Shown: piece by piece, positions 8,481-16,804 of the stretch
How the letters are laid out: the number at the start of each line of letters is the position of its first letter
Numbering within the stretch: the stretch's first letter is position 1
Source of the DNA: Bacteroidota bacterium
GTDB lineage: Bacteria > Bacteroidota > Bacteroidia > Chitinophagales > Chitinophagaceae
NCBI GenBank assembly: GCA_023387985.1
Contig: JAEWHC010000002.1
Span: forward strand, 287,256-351,255
Direction of reading: 5' to 3'
Length of the DNA: 64,000 nt
The notes under the pieces: generated by a model
The model's database searches: none
What the model saw: the letters and a program-made list of their open reading frames with translations, nothing else
Told to the model about the DNA's origin: nothing
Translations under genes and position numbers: made by a program

Positions 8481-8559
8481 TGCCTGCAAAGAAATTCCGC
8501 CATAAACACAAAACCCACCGCACAAAGCCGTCATTTATTGCGTTGCTTCTTTGCAGGCA
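8481..8559. repeat. Structured repeat copy A: 13-bp stem with conserved loop
   Basis: TGCCTGCAAAGAA (8481-8493) and TTCTTTGCAGGCA (8547-8559) are a perfect 13-bp inverted repeat enclosing 53 nt. The loop segment 8501-8544 matches 8807-8850 at 36 of 44 positions with no gaps. The stem sequence itself is not shared with copy B. This argues for a conserved folded element rather than a simple duplication. Confidence 0.65.
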
Positions 8560-8786
8560 GCTACGCCGCCTGATGATAATGCTTTCTTTTTTTCTCTTTT
8601 TTCTTTTAAAAGTATTTATAAGGGGAAATCTGAATTGCTGAAGCCTGATACATACTTAAAGTTTCTGCACACCACTTCTGAATGATAGTCATACCTGACC
8701 AACAACGTTAATAACACACGGCTTTTGCCTGAATGGTTTTTATAAAGCAAAGTTAGCTACGGCAGCCCGACGCACAGACCCCACTA

Positions 8787-8865
8787 AAAAAACAAAAAGA
8801 CTACGGCATAAACACAAGACCTTTCGCACAGAGCCATCTTTTATTCCGTTTCCTTTTGGTTTTTT
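8787..8865. repeat. Structured repeat copy B: same architecture, different stem
   Basis: 8787-8799 (A6-C-A5-G) pairs with 8853-8865 with a single mismatch. It encloses a loop whose 44-nt core (8807-8850) is 36/44 identical to copy A. The spacing of both arms to the core is identical in A and B, a uniform offset of 306 bp. Different stem sequences that each keep their own complementarity are the mark of structural conservation. Confidence 0.6.
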
Positions 8866-8959
8866 ATCTGCCTTCGCTGGTGAGATGCTTATAAAAAATC
8901 ATCAGTTATGCAAAAGCAGCTTCGTATTATCAGCAGTCGTCGTGTGGCAGTTTGCCCTC

Positions 8960-9127
8960 TCAGTAGTTCATGTTTTCCAATGCCTTCAGTTCCTCGGTTA
9001 GTTTTCGGCAGGCACGTTCGCAGGCTTCCTTCAGTTCACAGCATTTATCCAGGTGTTGGCATCTATCATCTTCCTTGTGGCTGGTACATCTGGTGTTTTG
9101 CATCTGGTCGCCGCCAGCTTGCAGCAT
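8960..9127 (-). CDS. Possible small Cys-rich protein (55 aa)
   Basis: A short - strand frame starts with ATG at 9127 and stops at 8960. It encodes a hydrophilic helical peptide with regularly spaced cysteines: R-C-Q-H-L-D-K-C-C-E-L-K-E-A-C-E-R-A-C-R-K-L. The i, i+3/i+4 Cys spacing on an amphipathic helix recalls metal-binding four-helix mini-proteins such as DUF326, but the match is by pattern only. The codons give a sensible protein, whereas the overlapping + strand frames are low-complexity. No promoter was identified and the gene lies in an otherwise gene-poor stretch, so this remains tentative. Confidence 0.35.
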   Translation of the reverse strand: MLQAGGDQMQNTRCTSHKEDDRCQHLDKCCELKEACERACRKLTEELKALENMNY

Positions 9128-9245
9128 TGCCCTTTTAGGGCTTTGCTGTCATCGTTTGACCCTACGCAGGTTGACCAATACATATTTCCTACTTGACCGC
9201 ACCTTATTAGCAGGATATTTCGACTTTATAGAGAAACAAAACGGC

Positions 9246-9273
9246 AATAAAAAAGCCCTGTAGAAACAGGGCT
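9246..9273 (-). terminator. Rho-independent terminator of the 267-aa gene
   Basis: On the - strand AGCCCTG-tttcta-CAGGGCT is followed by TTTTTTATT. It begins about 20 bp after the stop codon of the gene ending at 9296. Confidence 0.85.
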
Positions 9274-9295
9274 CGTAAATCACCAGATATTTATT

Positions 9296-10099
9296 CTAAA
9301 AGATTTCAGCAATTTTCAACGCATTGCCAGAAGAGAAGGTGTAATAGTTTGGACCTACTTTCTGAGCGAACTCGATACCGATACACTGAATAACACTCAC
9401 ATCAGTTCCTAATGTAGGTGCGCCAGCAAGAGCAGCGGTAAGAGTTTGTGCTGTAGTAGCACTATCAAGAGGTAAATAAGGAGAGTAAGCAACAATGCTT
9501 GCTTCATTATTTGTCGCATCAATGGGTTCATATGTTCCTGTGTTACTGTTGTAAGCAAAATCAGAGATAACAGCCACCGCCTGGATTAAACGGAAGTGTG
9601 TAGAACCTGCTGGGGCAATCAGAAGATTTGCAGGATTGAAAACAGGCACTGTCAATGTTCCCTCGTTTCTGTTCGCATTATGTGCAACAGTGTAAGGAGC
9701 GGAGAAAATACCATCAAAATTCACAGAAGCGTCAAACTGCACGTTTTTCAAATACTGCTGTTGCTGAGTGATTAGGATGGCACGGTAACCCCTTGCTTCG
9801 GTTTGGTCTTCCAGGTTAATCTTTTTCATGATAGCAGTAAGCCTACCTGTAAGCTGGCTATCAGACATCGTGTTAAGCAAAGAGCTCAAAGCAGTTCTCA
9901 CACTTTTACCAGCTTTAGCACAGGCAGCAAATTCATTCATGTTTTCACGAGTACGTTCAAACGCTGGGTCTGTCTGTACTTGTTCAGCAGATGGACCGCC
10001 TTTTAAGCCTGCATAATATTCAGGTAAACCTTTCATTTTGAAGTGGCGTACATCACCTAATGTGCCCACGTATTTGATATGTCCTTTTTGAATTGCCAT
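9296..10099 (-). CDS. Unrecognised 267-aa protein of a Bacteroidota-type family
   Basis: The preferred start is the ATG at 10099 (MAIQKGHIKYVGTLGDVRHF). The open frame extends further upstream, but that part is hydrophobic, unlike the rest, and overlaps a divergent promoter region. I recall the opening MA-x-Q-x-G-x-I-K-Y-x-G-T-x-G and the segment DPAFERTRENMNEFAACAKAGKS as a recurrent uncharacterised type in Bacteroidota, but I know of no function. There is no signal peptide or membrane helix. The middle is helical (SDSQLTGRLTAIMKKINLED) and the C-terminal half is beta-rich and low in charge. It ends at a strong terminator and is divergent from the nuclease gene, so it is its own transcription unit. 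Confidence 0.8.
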   Translation of the reverse strand: MAIQKGHIKYVGTLGDVRHFKMKGLPEYYAGLKGGPSAEQVQTDPAFERTRENMNEFAACAKAGKSVRTALSSLLNTMSDSQLTGRLTAIMKKINLEDQTEARGYRAILITQQQQYLKNVQFDASVNFDGIFSAPYTVAHNANRNEGTLTVPVFNPANLLIAPAGSTHFRLIQAVAVISDFAYNSNTGTYEPIDATNNEASIVAYSPYLPLDSATTAQTLTAALAGAPTLGTDVSVIQCIGIEFAQKVGPNYYTFSSGNALKIAEIF

Positions 10100-10159
10100 T
10101 GTAAAGAATTTAATGGATTGATAAAAGATTTTACAGGTATAAAAGTACATCAAAAAAGT

Positions 10160-10167
10160 TACTTTTG
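10160..10167 (+). promoter_or_regulatory. -7 box (TAnnTTTG) of the thermonuclease gene
   Basis: TACTTTTG matches the Bacteroidota -7 consensus TAnnTTTG exactly, 43 bp upstream of the GTG at 10211. Its position argues against the far-upstream ATG at 10079 as the start of the thermonuclease. Confidence 0.45.
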
Positions 10168-10210
10168 CAAGTATAAACATTTGATATTCAAACATTTAAT
10201 TCAATATAGA

Positions 10211-10681
10211 GTGATTGATTTTGTAGGCATTTACAGGGTTTTAGCGGTGATTGATGGAGATGGCTTCATAGGTGCTCATATAATTTCAAATGATGTAGTT
10301 GAATTTAGATTGTATGGTATAGATGCACCAGAAATAAAAGTTTGTAAAAAGTTGAAACAGGATGAAAAGGAGCTGCATATTCCTGGCGAATTGCTTACGC
10401 AATTAGGAGCAATTTCAGCCTCATTCCTGCGTTCTGTTTTGCCAGTCGATACTTTGGTCACTGTGAAGCAGGAAAGCCAGAATAAAGCCGATAAATACGG
10501 CAGAAAGCTGTGTTATTGCTTTGTGCAGGATGGAAGTAGTATTAATGCATTATTAGTAGCGGAAGGATACGCAAAGCCCTACAGCAGCATTTATTGTGAA
10601 CAGTTGCCCGAGTTACAAAGATGGAATATCTTAGCAAAGCAAAACAGCAAAGGTCTTTACAATTTAGTTCCAGCATTTTAA
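10211..10681 (+). CDS. Staphylococcal-nuclease-like thermonuclease
   Basis: The protein is an SNase/OB-fold calcium-dependent nuclease that hydrolyses DNA and RNA. Motifs are VLAVIDGDGF (calcium-binding Asp), VVEFRLYGIDAPEI with the catalytic Arg, DKYGRKLCYCFV with the second conserved Asp and Arg, and INALLVAEGYAKPY. The last element ends in YNLVPAF. The frame is open back to 10079, but that ATG overlaps the divergent gene and lies upstream of a good -7 box, so GTG at 10211 is preferred (156 aa). No signal peptide is evident from this start. It is a common cargo of mobile elements in this phylum and lies near the proposed island edge. Confidence 0.85.
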   Translation: MIDFVGIYRVLAVIDGDGFIGAHIISNDVVEFRLYGIDAPEIKVCKKLKQDEKELHIPGELLTQLGAISASFLRSVLPVDTLVTVKQESQNKADKYGRKLCYCFVQDGSSINALLVAEGYAKPYSSIYCEQLPELQRWNILAKQNSKGLYNLVPAF

Positions 10682-10753
10682 TAAAAGAGAACAAATCGAG
10701 AACAGCGGATGCAGATTTGTTGAAATGCTTATCTGATAAGGGTTTCAGAGATA

Positions 10754-10776
10754 GGTTCAAGAGCCTCTCTCTCCGC
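10754..10776 (+). other. tRNA-Ser-like 3' fragment, possible attachment site
   Basis: GGTTCAAGA followed by GCCTCTCTCTCCGC resembles the T-loop and 3' acceptor strand of a bacterial tRNA-Ser. No D-arm or anticodon arm precedes it, and the T-stem does not pair canonically. Such 3' fragments are left at one end of elements that integrate into tRNA genes. It lies exactly where AT-rich accessory genes give way to a more GC-rich region, just before a strong terminator. Confidence 0.35.
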
Positions 10777-10793
10777 AAATAAAATGAAAGATG

Positions 10794-10821
10794 CCCCTCG
10801 ACACTGTCGAGGGGATTTTTT
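10794..10821 (+). terminator. Strong rho-independent terminator
   Basis: CCCCTCGACA-c-TGTCGAGGGG is followed by ATTTTTTAT. It is a near-perfect 10-bp stem (functionally about 8 bp with a 5-nt loop). It could end the thermonuclease transcript or have terminated the tRNA suggested just upstream. Confidence 0.85.
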
Positions 10822-10875
10822 ATAGCCGGTCGCGTGCCGGGCTCGCCCGGTTAAGCAGTTGTCAAAAATGAAAGG

Positions 10876-11367
10876 CTACTTCTTACCCTTATATTCTTCA
10901 TCCGATACCGGTTGCTTCCAAATTACGCCACCTTTGTTTTGCTGAGTAGAAATTGCGATATGCTCAAATTCCGAATCAGGCGAAGCACCGTGCCAATGCT
11001 CAACATCTGGTAAAATCTCAACAACGTCTCCAACCTGCAAAACCTGTATATTCCCTCCCTTTTCCTGGAAATAACCGATGCCCTTGGTGCAAATTAAAAC
11101 CTGGCCTCCGGGATGTACATGCCAATTCGTTCTCGCCCCGGGTTCAAATAACACATTACCCATCGTGAGGTCAAATTTTTCTTTCTCAGTAATTAGCATG
11201 GTTACCCATGCATTTCCACTGAAATTTGCCGAATTGGCCAAATCACCTTTTGGAAATAACTCATTTTTTGATTGCAAAGGCGAATCCTCCCTGTTTTCTG
11301 TTTTATTGTTGCATGACGTAAATAACACCAATATCAGAAATGAAATCTTCAAAACAACTCTCATCAT
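10876..11367 (-). CDS. Cupin-domain lipoprotein
   Basis: The 163-aa protein has a lipoprotein signal (LILVLFTSC near residue 19) and a single cupin barrel. Cupin motif 1 is N-W-H-V-H-P-G-G-Q-V and motif 2 is DVVEILPDVEHWHGA, giving the His ligands of a metal site. Such small cupins often accompany carboxymuconolactone-decarboxylase-like proteins, and one is the next gene upstream (11418-12170). It is the last gene of the - strand hydrolase cluster and ends about 55 bp from the terminator at 10794-10821. Substrate is unknown; a bicupin-like detoxification or isomerase role is guesswork. Confidence 0.85.
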   Translation of the reverse strand: MMRVVLKISFLILVLFTSCNNKTENREDSPLQSKNELFPKGDLANSANFSGNAWVTMLITEKEKFDLTMGNVLFEPGARTNWHVHPGGQVLICTKGIGYFQEKGGNIQVLQVGDVVEILPDVEHWHGASPDSEFEHIAISTQQNKGGVIWKQPVSDEEYKGKK

Positions 11368-11417
11368 AAATTAGCGCATTTTAAAAATATTTGAAGCAAA
11401 TTATTCGAACTGGATTT

Positions 11418-12170
11418 CTATTTGGCAGACAGAATTCCTTCAAGCACCTTACCTGCAGCTTTTGCCGGCTTTTTTCCCAGCGTTAATTTTATTACTGTTA
11501 CAAATTCATCTAGTTGCGCGGGTGTCAGTCCAAGATTAAGGCAAATATTAAAATGGGATTTAAGCATGGGTTCTGCTTTTCCAATCGCGCTGATCACCGA
11601 AATCGTAACCAATTCCCTTTCCAAAAAAGTCAAAACATCCCGTTCGAACAAATCTGCAAAGAGATGTTCTTTCAGAAAGACTTCAATCTCGGGTGAAAAT
11701 GCAGAATAGCCTGTCCTGGGTAAATCCTGGGGATTTCCGGTTAGCTTTTGCAGCACTTCTTTGCCCCTGTCATATTTGGTCCGTGTGTCATTGATCGTTG
11801 AGGCCTCCTTTCCCATTTGATCAATTATTCCTTTTGCTTTCCGTTCTTCAATTACTTCAATTAAAGTTTGTAAGCCGCGGATACTTCTTGGAAATCCGCA
11901 ATACGCATAGGTATGCACAATGGCTTCTTTTATCTGGTTTATTGTCAGGCCATCATCAAGGCCCTTATTTAAAGCGGGTTTCATTAATTGAAGCTCACCT
12001 GCAGCAGTCCATACGGCTATTTCAATTATATTCCGCTGATTTTGACTCAATGCCTTTGCCTTATCTGTTTCATTTTGAGCAACCGAAGAAACCGGCAGAA
12101 GGAGTGCCACCAACAGCACCCAAAGCAAGTTGCAAACAAACACTTTATCCATTCTTTTTTTCATAACCAT
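11418..12170 (-). CDS. Exported carboxymuconolactone decarboxylase-like (AhpD fold) protein
   Basis: The 250-aa protein has an N-terminal signal peptide (FVCNLLWVLLVALLLPVSSVAQ) and two CMD-like helical repeats: residues 50-115 with IEIAVWTAAGELQLMKPALNKGL and QIKEAIVHTYAYCGFPRSI, and residues 160-245 with the second copy. The AhpD-type C-x-x-C is absent; a single Cys occurs in AYCGFP. This group is annotated as gamma-carboxymuconolactone decarboxylase, but most members have unproven activity. Its partner cupin lies 50 bp downstream and a carboxylesterase 49 bp upstream in the same direction, consistent with one operon for an unknown lactone or ester substrate. Confidence 0.85.
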   Translation of the reverse strand: MVMKKRMDKVFVCNLLWVLLVALLLPVSSVAQNETDKAKALSQNQRNIIEIAVWTAAGELQLMKPALNKGLDDGLTINQIKEAIVHTYAYCGFPRSIRGLQTLIEVIEERKAKGIIDQMGKEASTINDTRTKYDRGKEVLQKLTGNPQDLPRTGYSAFSPEIEVFLKEHLFADLFERDVLTFLERELVTISVISAIGKAEPMLKSHFNICLNLGLTPAQLDEFVTVIKLTLGKKPAKAAGKVLEGILSAK

Positions 12171-12219
12171 GCTGATTCATTTAGTATAAAAAATAATCGC
12201 TTTACAAAACAATTCCCGG

Positions 12220-13863
12220 TTAAATTCCGCGAGTTTGCAGGCGTACCCTTAATAAACCTGCTTTTTCTATAATATCAAATCTTGCTTTCCGGGGATCATG
12301 CTTTCCAACCGGCTTCCCATCGGCTTGAATGTCTAAAATCTTTTCATCCTGTAAATTATAGGCCGGCCAAACCGGAAGGCCTGCGCCATTTGGATTTGCT
12401 GATTTGGCAAAATTTACCCAATAGCTGTTCATTATATTGGCCAGTTCCTGCTCTTCCTGTGAAACCGGTACTCCTCCTCTCCTTGCGCTGAGCGTATTGA
12501 ATACATAATCTACTTCCGAGCCATGGCCCGCACCAAACCGGGCGCGCTGCCGAAAAGCTTCAGGTACATAATCGAAATGGTACATATATACCGGCTGGTT
12601 CATGGCGGTGAAATATCTCGCTGTCATCCTCGCAGGTTCGCCCCAAACCCAATCGGTATTGAAACGGGTAATTATTTCGGCAAACGATTTATCGCCATTT
12701 GGATCATATGCCGCCTTTGCTTCTTCCTTCAGCTCACCGAACAAGTTAAAAAAACCTTCAGAAGAATCACTGTTATTAACAAAGTTGCCGCCAATCTCAG
12801 CGCTGCAATTCCCAATCATTAAAGGAACCATCGACTGCCTTCCTGATTTGTAAGCGATCTCGGCCGTTTCCACTACCAATTTTCCATCGAGTATTGGTCC
12901 CGCATAAGTTCGGGGGCCACCTTGACCGTCAGTCTCTTGTCCACCATCAACTATTTCTTCCACGGAAAGTGCACGAAGTTTTGCAAGCGCATTCGCATCC
13001 GTACCTGTTATCCCTTTTTTGCGGGCAAAATTCTTTCCGATTGTCTCTGCTGAGACTATATAAAAAGGATCGGCATTCTCTTTGGAGATTGGCCTGCCTG
13101 TAAGTACGCCATCCCTGCCTCCGCCAGATTCACTTATCGCTTTATGAAATAGCCCGCGTGCTGCAGGTATTGTCAATAGCGAATGTACCGAAACCCCACC
13201 GGCTGAAAATCCAAATATGGTTACATTTCCAGGGTCACCGCCAAAGGCAGCTATATTTTCCTGCACCCATTTGAGGGCTGCAATCTGATCCATAAATGCA
13301 TAGCTGCCTATCGGCTCTTCCGGATACTCCGCACTCAGCGCAGGAAAAGCAAAATGACCCAGCCGTCCTAAGCGGTAATTGAATGTCATCAGGATTACAC
13401 CTTGTTTTGCAAAGGCATTCCCCATTTCAGGTTGTCCGGAACCACCGCCACCAACAAATCCGCCCCCATGGATCCAAACCATAACCGGAAGCTTTGCACC
13501 GGTCTTGGTTCCTGCAGGCAACCATAAATTCAGGTACAGACAATCTTCGGAACTGCCTTCGCGGATAGCACCGGGAGGTGAACCCCATCCGCCTTGCGCA
13601 CAATCGGGACCAAACTTTTTTGCATCCCGTACACCAGGCCATGGAGCAACAGGCTGCGGCGGACGCCAACGAAAATTACCAACCGGTGGTGCTGCGTATG
13701 GAATGCCTTTATAGCTTTCTACGCCATCTACGGTTACGCCTCCCAATATACCCGTCTTTAAACGGACAACCGGTTCTTTATGCGCACTATTTATCTCCAT
13801 ATTACCCGTTGTAGTGAAACCACAACCAATGACCAATACCAATAATGCTGTAAATGCTTTCAT
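12220..13863 (-). CDS. Exported type-B carboxylesterase
   Basis: The 547-aa protein begins with a short secretion signal (TALLVLVIGCGFTT, lipobox-like) and continues as a full carboxylesterase/para-nitrobenzyl esterase. Visible motifs are YKGIPYAAPPVG, SEDCLYLNLWLP, PVMVWIHGGGFVGG (oxyanion hole), VTIFGFSAGGVSVHSLL with the nucleophile Ser in G-F-S-A-G, and a C-terminal GAGHGSEVDYVF with the catalytic His. These enzymes hydrolyse carboxylic esters. The gene is 10 bp downstream of the NTF2-like gene, so it is in the same operon. The periplasmic location fits the other exported hydrolases of the cluster. Confidence 0.93.
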   Translation of the reverse strand: MKAFTALLVLVIGCGFTTTGNMEINSAHKEPVVRLKTGILGGVTVDGVESYKGIPYAAPPVGNFRWRPPQPVAPWPGVRDAKKFGPDCAQGGWGSPPGAIREGSSEDCLYLNLWLPAGTKTGAKLPVMVWIHGGGFVGGGGSGQPEMGNAFAKQGVILMTFNYRLGRLGHFAFPALSAEYPEEPIGSYAFMDQIAALKWVQENIAAFGGDPGNVTIFGFSAGGVSVHSLLTIPAARGLFHKAISESGGGRDGVLTGRPISKENADPFYIVSAETIGKNFARKKGITGTDANALAKLRALSVEEIVDGGQETDGQGGPRTYAGPILDGKLVVETAEIAYKSGRQSMVPLMIGNCSAEIGGNFVNNSDSSEGFFNLFGELKEEAKAAYDPNGDKSFAEIITRFNTDWVWGEPARMTARYFTAMNQPVYMYHFDYVPEAFRQRARFGAGHGSEVDYVFNTLSARRGGVPVSQEEQELANIMNSYWVNFAKSANPNGAGLPVWPAYNLQDEKILDIQADGKPVGKHDPRKARFDIIEKAGLLRVRLQTRGI

Positions 13864-13873
13864 ATTAAAACAA

Positions 13874-14338
13874 TTAATTGTTGCCAGAAGACAATACCCT
13901 GGTAAATGACAGACTGCCTAATTTCCAGTCTCCTCCTTGCAGTACATATACTTCTGTAACGATAAACGGGTTAATTACTTCATTTCCACCTACTACTGCC
14001 AATAAGTTGATCCTGTTGAGTAGAATGGCAGTTTTATCAATGATATTCACGGATACATTAAGGATGTCAGCTTTCTTGTACCAGATATTTCCGTTTTTAA
14101 TCACATCCAACTCCCGCTGTGTGCCCCAACTCCCACCCATATGTACAAATTCAGCCTTTTCATGAAAAAGTTTTGACAATTCAGCTACGTTCTTTTCTGC
14201 CATCCAATCCCATTTATATTTGGAAAGTTGGATGATCTCTTTTTCCGCTGTGGTATATTCTTTGACCAGGGTAGTTTGAGCAAATAATACTTGCGCACAA
14301 GCAAAGAACAGAAAAACTCCCGTTGTTAACGTTTTCAT
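13874..14338 (-). CDS. Exported NTF2-like (DUF4440/SnoaL-type) protein
   Basis: The 154-aa protein has a signal peptide (TGVFLFFACAQVLFAQ) followed by one NTF2-like cone fold: helices with KEIIQLSKYKWDWMAEKNVAEL, then F-H-E-K-A-E-F-V-H-M-G-G, and C-terminal strands TEVYVLQGGDWKLGSLSFTRV. The family includes ketosteroid-isomerase-like and purely binding proteins, so a catalytic role cannot be assigned. It lies 10 bp upstream of the esterase and 15 bp downstream of an alpha/beta hydrolase, in the same direction. A distant paralogue of similar type is encoded at 19072-19569. Confidence 0.85.
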   Translation of the reverse strand: MKTLTTGVFLFFACAQVLFAQTTLVKEYTTAEKEIIQLSKYKWDWMAEKNVAELSKLFHEKAEFVHMGGSWGTQRELDVIKNGNIWYKKADILNVSVNIIDKTAILLNRINLLAVVGGNEVINPFIVTEVYVLQGGDWKLGSLSFTRVLSSGNN

Positions 14339-14353
14339 GGTGGTTGTTTTAGT

Positions 14354-15406
14354 TTATAAATGCTTACCGAAAAATACGTTGAGTTTATTCACTGCCTGGT
14401 CAACATATTCCGGAACAAAATACGTTTGAATATGCGTAGCCCCGTTTATCAGGAATAATTCTTTTTTTGTTGTTCCGGTTGCGAGGTTGAAAGCCTTATC
14501 CGTCATATAATACGTATCAGATTTACTGCCTGCGATCATTAATAAAGGTTGATCAATTAAATCCATATTGGTAGCAGCATCAAATTCCATCAGGTCGAGT
14601 AAACTGCTCATCGTATACCGGAAAGTTGAATTTGGATGCGCATGGGTTCTGTGGTAATAATAATGGCCTTCCCGGTATAAATCGAAAGGCATTTTATCAG
14701 CCATTTCGTCGGTAATTTCCGAATCACCCACGTACATTATTTTTCCTCCTGATGCCTCCAAAGCACGCGCTTCAGTAGCTTGCTTCATGCGATCCTGAAT
14801 GGTTGCAACGCCTGACTTCATAAATCCATTTCGCCTCACTTCGCCGGAGTTAAACATGCTCAATGTCGCAATGGCTTTTACCCTTTTATCGGTTTGTGCT
14901 TCTTTTAATGCATAGCCTCCTCCACCACAAATCCCGAGCAGTCCGAGGTCATCCGTATTCACCCCTTTATACTGGCTGATGAAGTCAACCATTCCACGGA
15001 TGTCCTCAATACGAAAAAATGGTTTGTCTGTATTTCTTGGTTCACCGCCACTTGCACCCTGGTAAGATGCGTCAGCCGCAATCGTAATATAACCCGATTC
15101 TGCCAGGCGCTGTGCATAAAGTCCGGCAACTTGTTCCTTAACCCCACCATTTGGATGGGCCACAACTACTGCAGGAAAGGTTTTACCCGCATTATAATCT
15201 GCAGGCAAATAAACATTCGCAGCAATGTTAACGCCATTTAATTTATAAGAAACAGGAACTATGTTCACTTTGCCGTTTTCGTTTTCTTGAATGGCACCAG
15301 CATAAACCAATCCAAATGGATTTGTGGTTTTGGTTTGGCTGAATACTGCGGCGCCCGTTGTAATAAACACCATTGTCAATACATATTTTATTAAGAATCT
15401 TTTCAT
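14354..15406 (-). CDS. Exported dienelactone-hydrolase-like alpha/beta hydrolase
   Basis: The 350-aa protein has a signal peptide (LIKYVLTMVFITTGAAVFSQ) and an alpha/beta hydrolase fold. The nucleophile elbow reads G-I-C-G-G-G-G, so Cys stands where Ser is usual, as in dienelactone hydrolases. Later acid and base candidates are in IAGSKSDTYY and INGATHIQTYF. An early PAVVVAHPNGGVKEQ forms the oxyanion region. It probably hydrolyses an ester or lactone in the periplasm. It is the first gene of the - strand operon that runs to 10876, and 183 bp separate it from the next - strand hydrolase upstream. Confidence 0.88.
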   Translation of the reverse strand: MKRFLIKYVLTMVFITTGAAVFSQTKTTNPFGLVYAGAIQENENGKVNIVPVSYKLNGVNIAANVYLPADYNAGKTFPAVVVAHPNGGVKEQVAGLYAQRLAESGYITIAADASYQGASGGEPRNTDKPFFRIEDIRGMVDFISQYKGVNTDDLGLLGICGGGGYALKEAQTDKRVKAIATLSMFNSGEVRRNGFMKSGVATIQDRMKQATEARALEASGGKIMYVGDSEITDEMADKMPFDLYREGHYYYHRTHAHPNSTFRYTMSSLLDLMEFDAATNMDLIDQPLLMIAGSKSDTYYMTDKAFNLATGTTKKELFLINGATHIQTYFVPEYVDQAVNKLNVFFGKHL

Positions 15407-15589
15407 TGGTCTGTTTTTTATACAACTAAGTTTTTTACTTATTTATTCTAATACATTACCTGGTTAATTTAATATACTTTGGGACTTAAAAACACCCCAG
15501 GGGCCTAATGCACACCTCTACGCCGTGTTGTATGGAGCCAATCGCCTTGAAAGAACATTAGGATGAATTAATTTTTTCAAACTATCAAT

Positions 15590-16669
15590 TTATTTATCCA
15601 ATCCCTTTTCCTTTAACCAGCTTGAAAGCAGATTGGCAATTTCAAGGTTATTCAAATCTGAAAAAGGAAAATGCGTATTCCCTTTTATTCCGATTTCCGG
15701 AAGATGAATGAGTGTTACGTCTCCACCGTATTTATTCACGGCATCCCTCCAGTGTTTTGCCATTTCAAGTCTTGCGCGCCATCCATCAATGCCCGGGTTT
15801 TCTGATGGCATTGCAGGAATGAAGTCGCCATAATAAATCACAATTGGAATTTTCGTCAGCTTCAGGAACTCGGCTTTTGGAATGCCAATGGCAGTCAGAG
15901 GACCGGAAGAACTTGCAATGGGCGAAGGCACTTCGTTTTCCGGGAAAACGAAACCGCTTCCCGGCTCATAAGACGCAATGGCTTTTACATTTGAATTTTT
16001 TATTGCGGTTTGCCATCCAAATCCTCCTGAATGGGAATGAGTTACCAATATACCCGGCCCGATTTTATTGAATAATTCGTTAACCGAAGAAATGATTACC
16101 TCCGTATCAAACGCCCCAATGTTGGGCGTCATTTGGCGGAAATACTGATTGAGGGTCTCTTTGTTTTTGTCAAATTGCACATCATCAAAAAAGTCAGGCC
16201 AAACGCCAAGCCTGAAAGTTCCAAACCACTCCTGATCATCCGTTACCGGCTTAATATTTGCCTCCACCGTACCCCGGCCTGCATTTCCCCTGCGTGGTTG
16301 GTTTATCAGGTAGACGCCAAAGTTGCGCCGCAGGAAAATATTTTGAAACCCTTCCCTGCCATCAGGCGTAGTTTCCCAGGTTTTGGAGAATTGCCCGAAT
16401 CCATGCCAGAAAACTATTGGAAGTTTTCGCGCATTATCCGGCACCTGGTAAAAGACATAAGCATGATCGCCATGGAGTGTTTGCCCGTCAGGCTTTCTTG
16501 TTATGGGATTGAACTGGCCCGGTGAACTGATGACACTCCCTCCTACCAAAAAACTTCCCTGCTCCTTTATTCTAAGCACATTGCCGTTTAAAGATGACTT
16601 CTGAACCTGACAGCCGGTTGACACCACAGTGACAATAACGATTATACATAGAATAGACTTGAATTTCAT
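15590..16669 (-). CDS. Lipoprotein alpha/beta hydrolase
   Basis: The 359-aa protein has a lipoprotein signal (CIIVIVTVVSTGC). The fold is recognisable from LPIVFWHGFGQFSKTWE (oxyanion loop) and GILVTHSHSGGFGWQTA, in which the nucleophile Ser is in H-S-H-S-G-G. A late H-L-P-E-I-G-I-K-G-N-T-H-F-P-F holds the probable catalytic His. Substrate is unknown; proteins of this kind are often annotated only as alpha/beta hydrolase or esterase. It is transcribed divergently from the AraC regulator, 135 bp away, and is the most likely direct target of it. Confidence 0.88.
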   Translation of the reverse strand: MKFKSILCIIVIVTVVSTGCQVQKSSLNGNVLRIKEQGSFLVGGSVISSPGQFNPITRKPDGQTLHGDHAYVFYQVPDNARKLPIVFWHGFGQFSKTWETTPDGREGFQNIFLRRNFGVYLINQPRRGNAGRGTVEANIKPVTDDQEWFGTFRLGVWPDFFDDVQFDKNKETLNQYFRQMTPNIGAFDTEVIISSVNELFNKIGPGILVTHSHSGGFGWQTAIKNSNVKAIASYEPGSGFVFPENEVPSPIASSSGPLTAIGIPKAEFLKLTKIPIVIYYGDFIPAMPSENPGIDGWRARLEMAKHWRDAVNKYGGDVTLIHLPEIGIKGNTHFPFSDLNNLEIANLLSSWLKEKGLDK

Positions 16670-16804
16670 CCTGCAAGGTTACTGCCTGAACGGTTGAAAT
16701 CCATTATACAAATTACTGATTACCTACCAAAATCGCTTATTGGCAACCTGACAGGCTTTTCTACCCAATTGCATCATTAAATTCGCTTTATAAATCTTTA
16801 GCAA

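Noticed and set aside
8481..8865. CRISPR array
   Set aside because: Only two copies, 306 bp apart, with no unit spacer length and no cas genes in the window.
10079..10210. N-terminal extension of the thermonuclease
   Set aside because: The ATG lies inside the divergent gene and before a good -7 box, and the extension is AT-rich with no family match.
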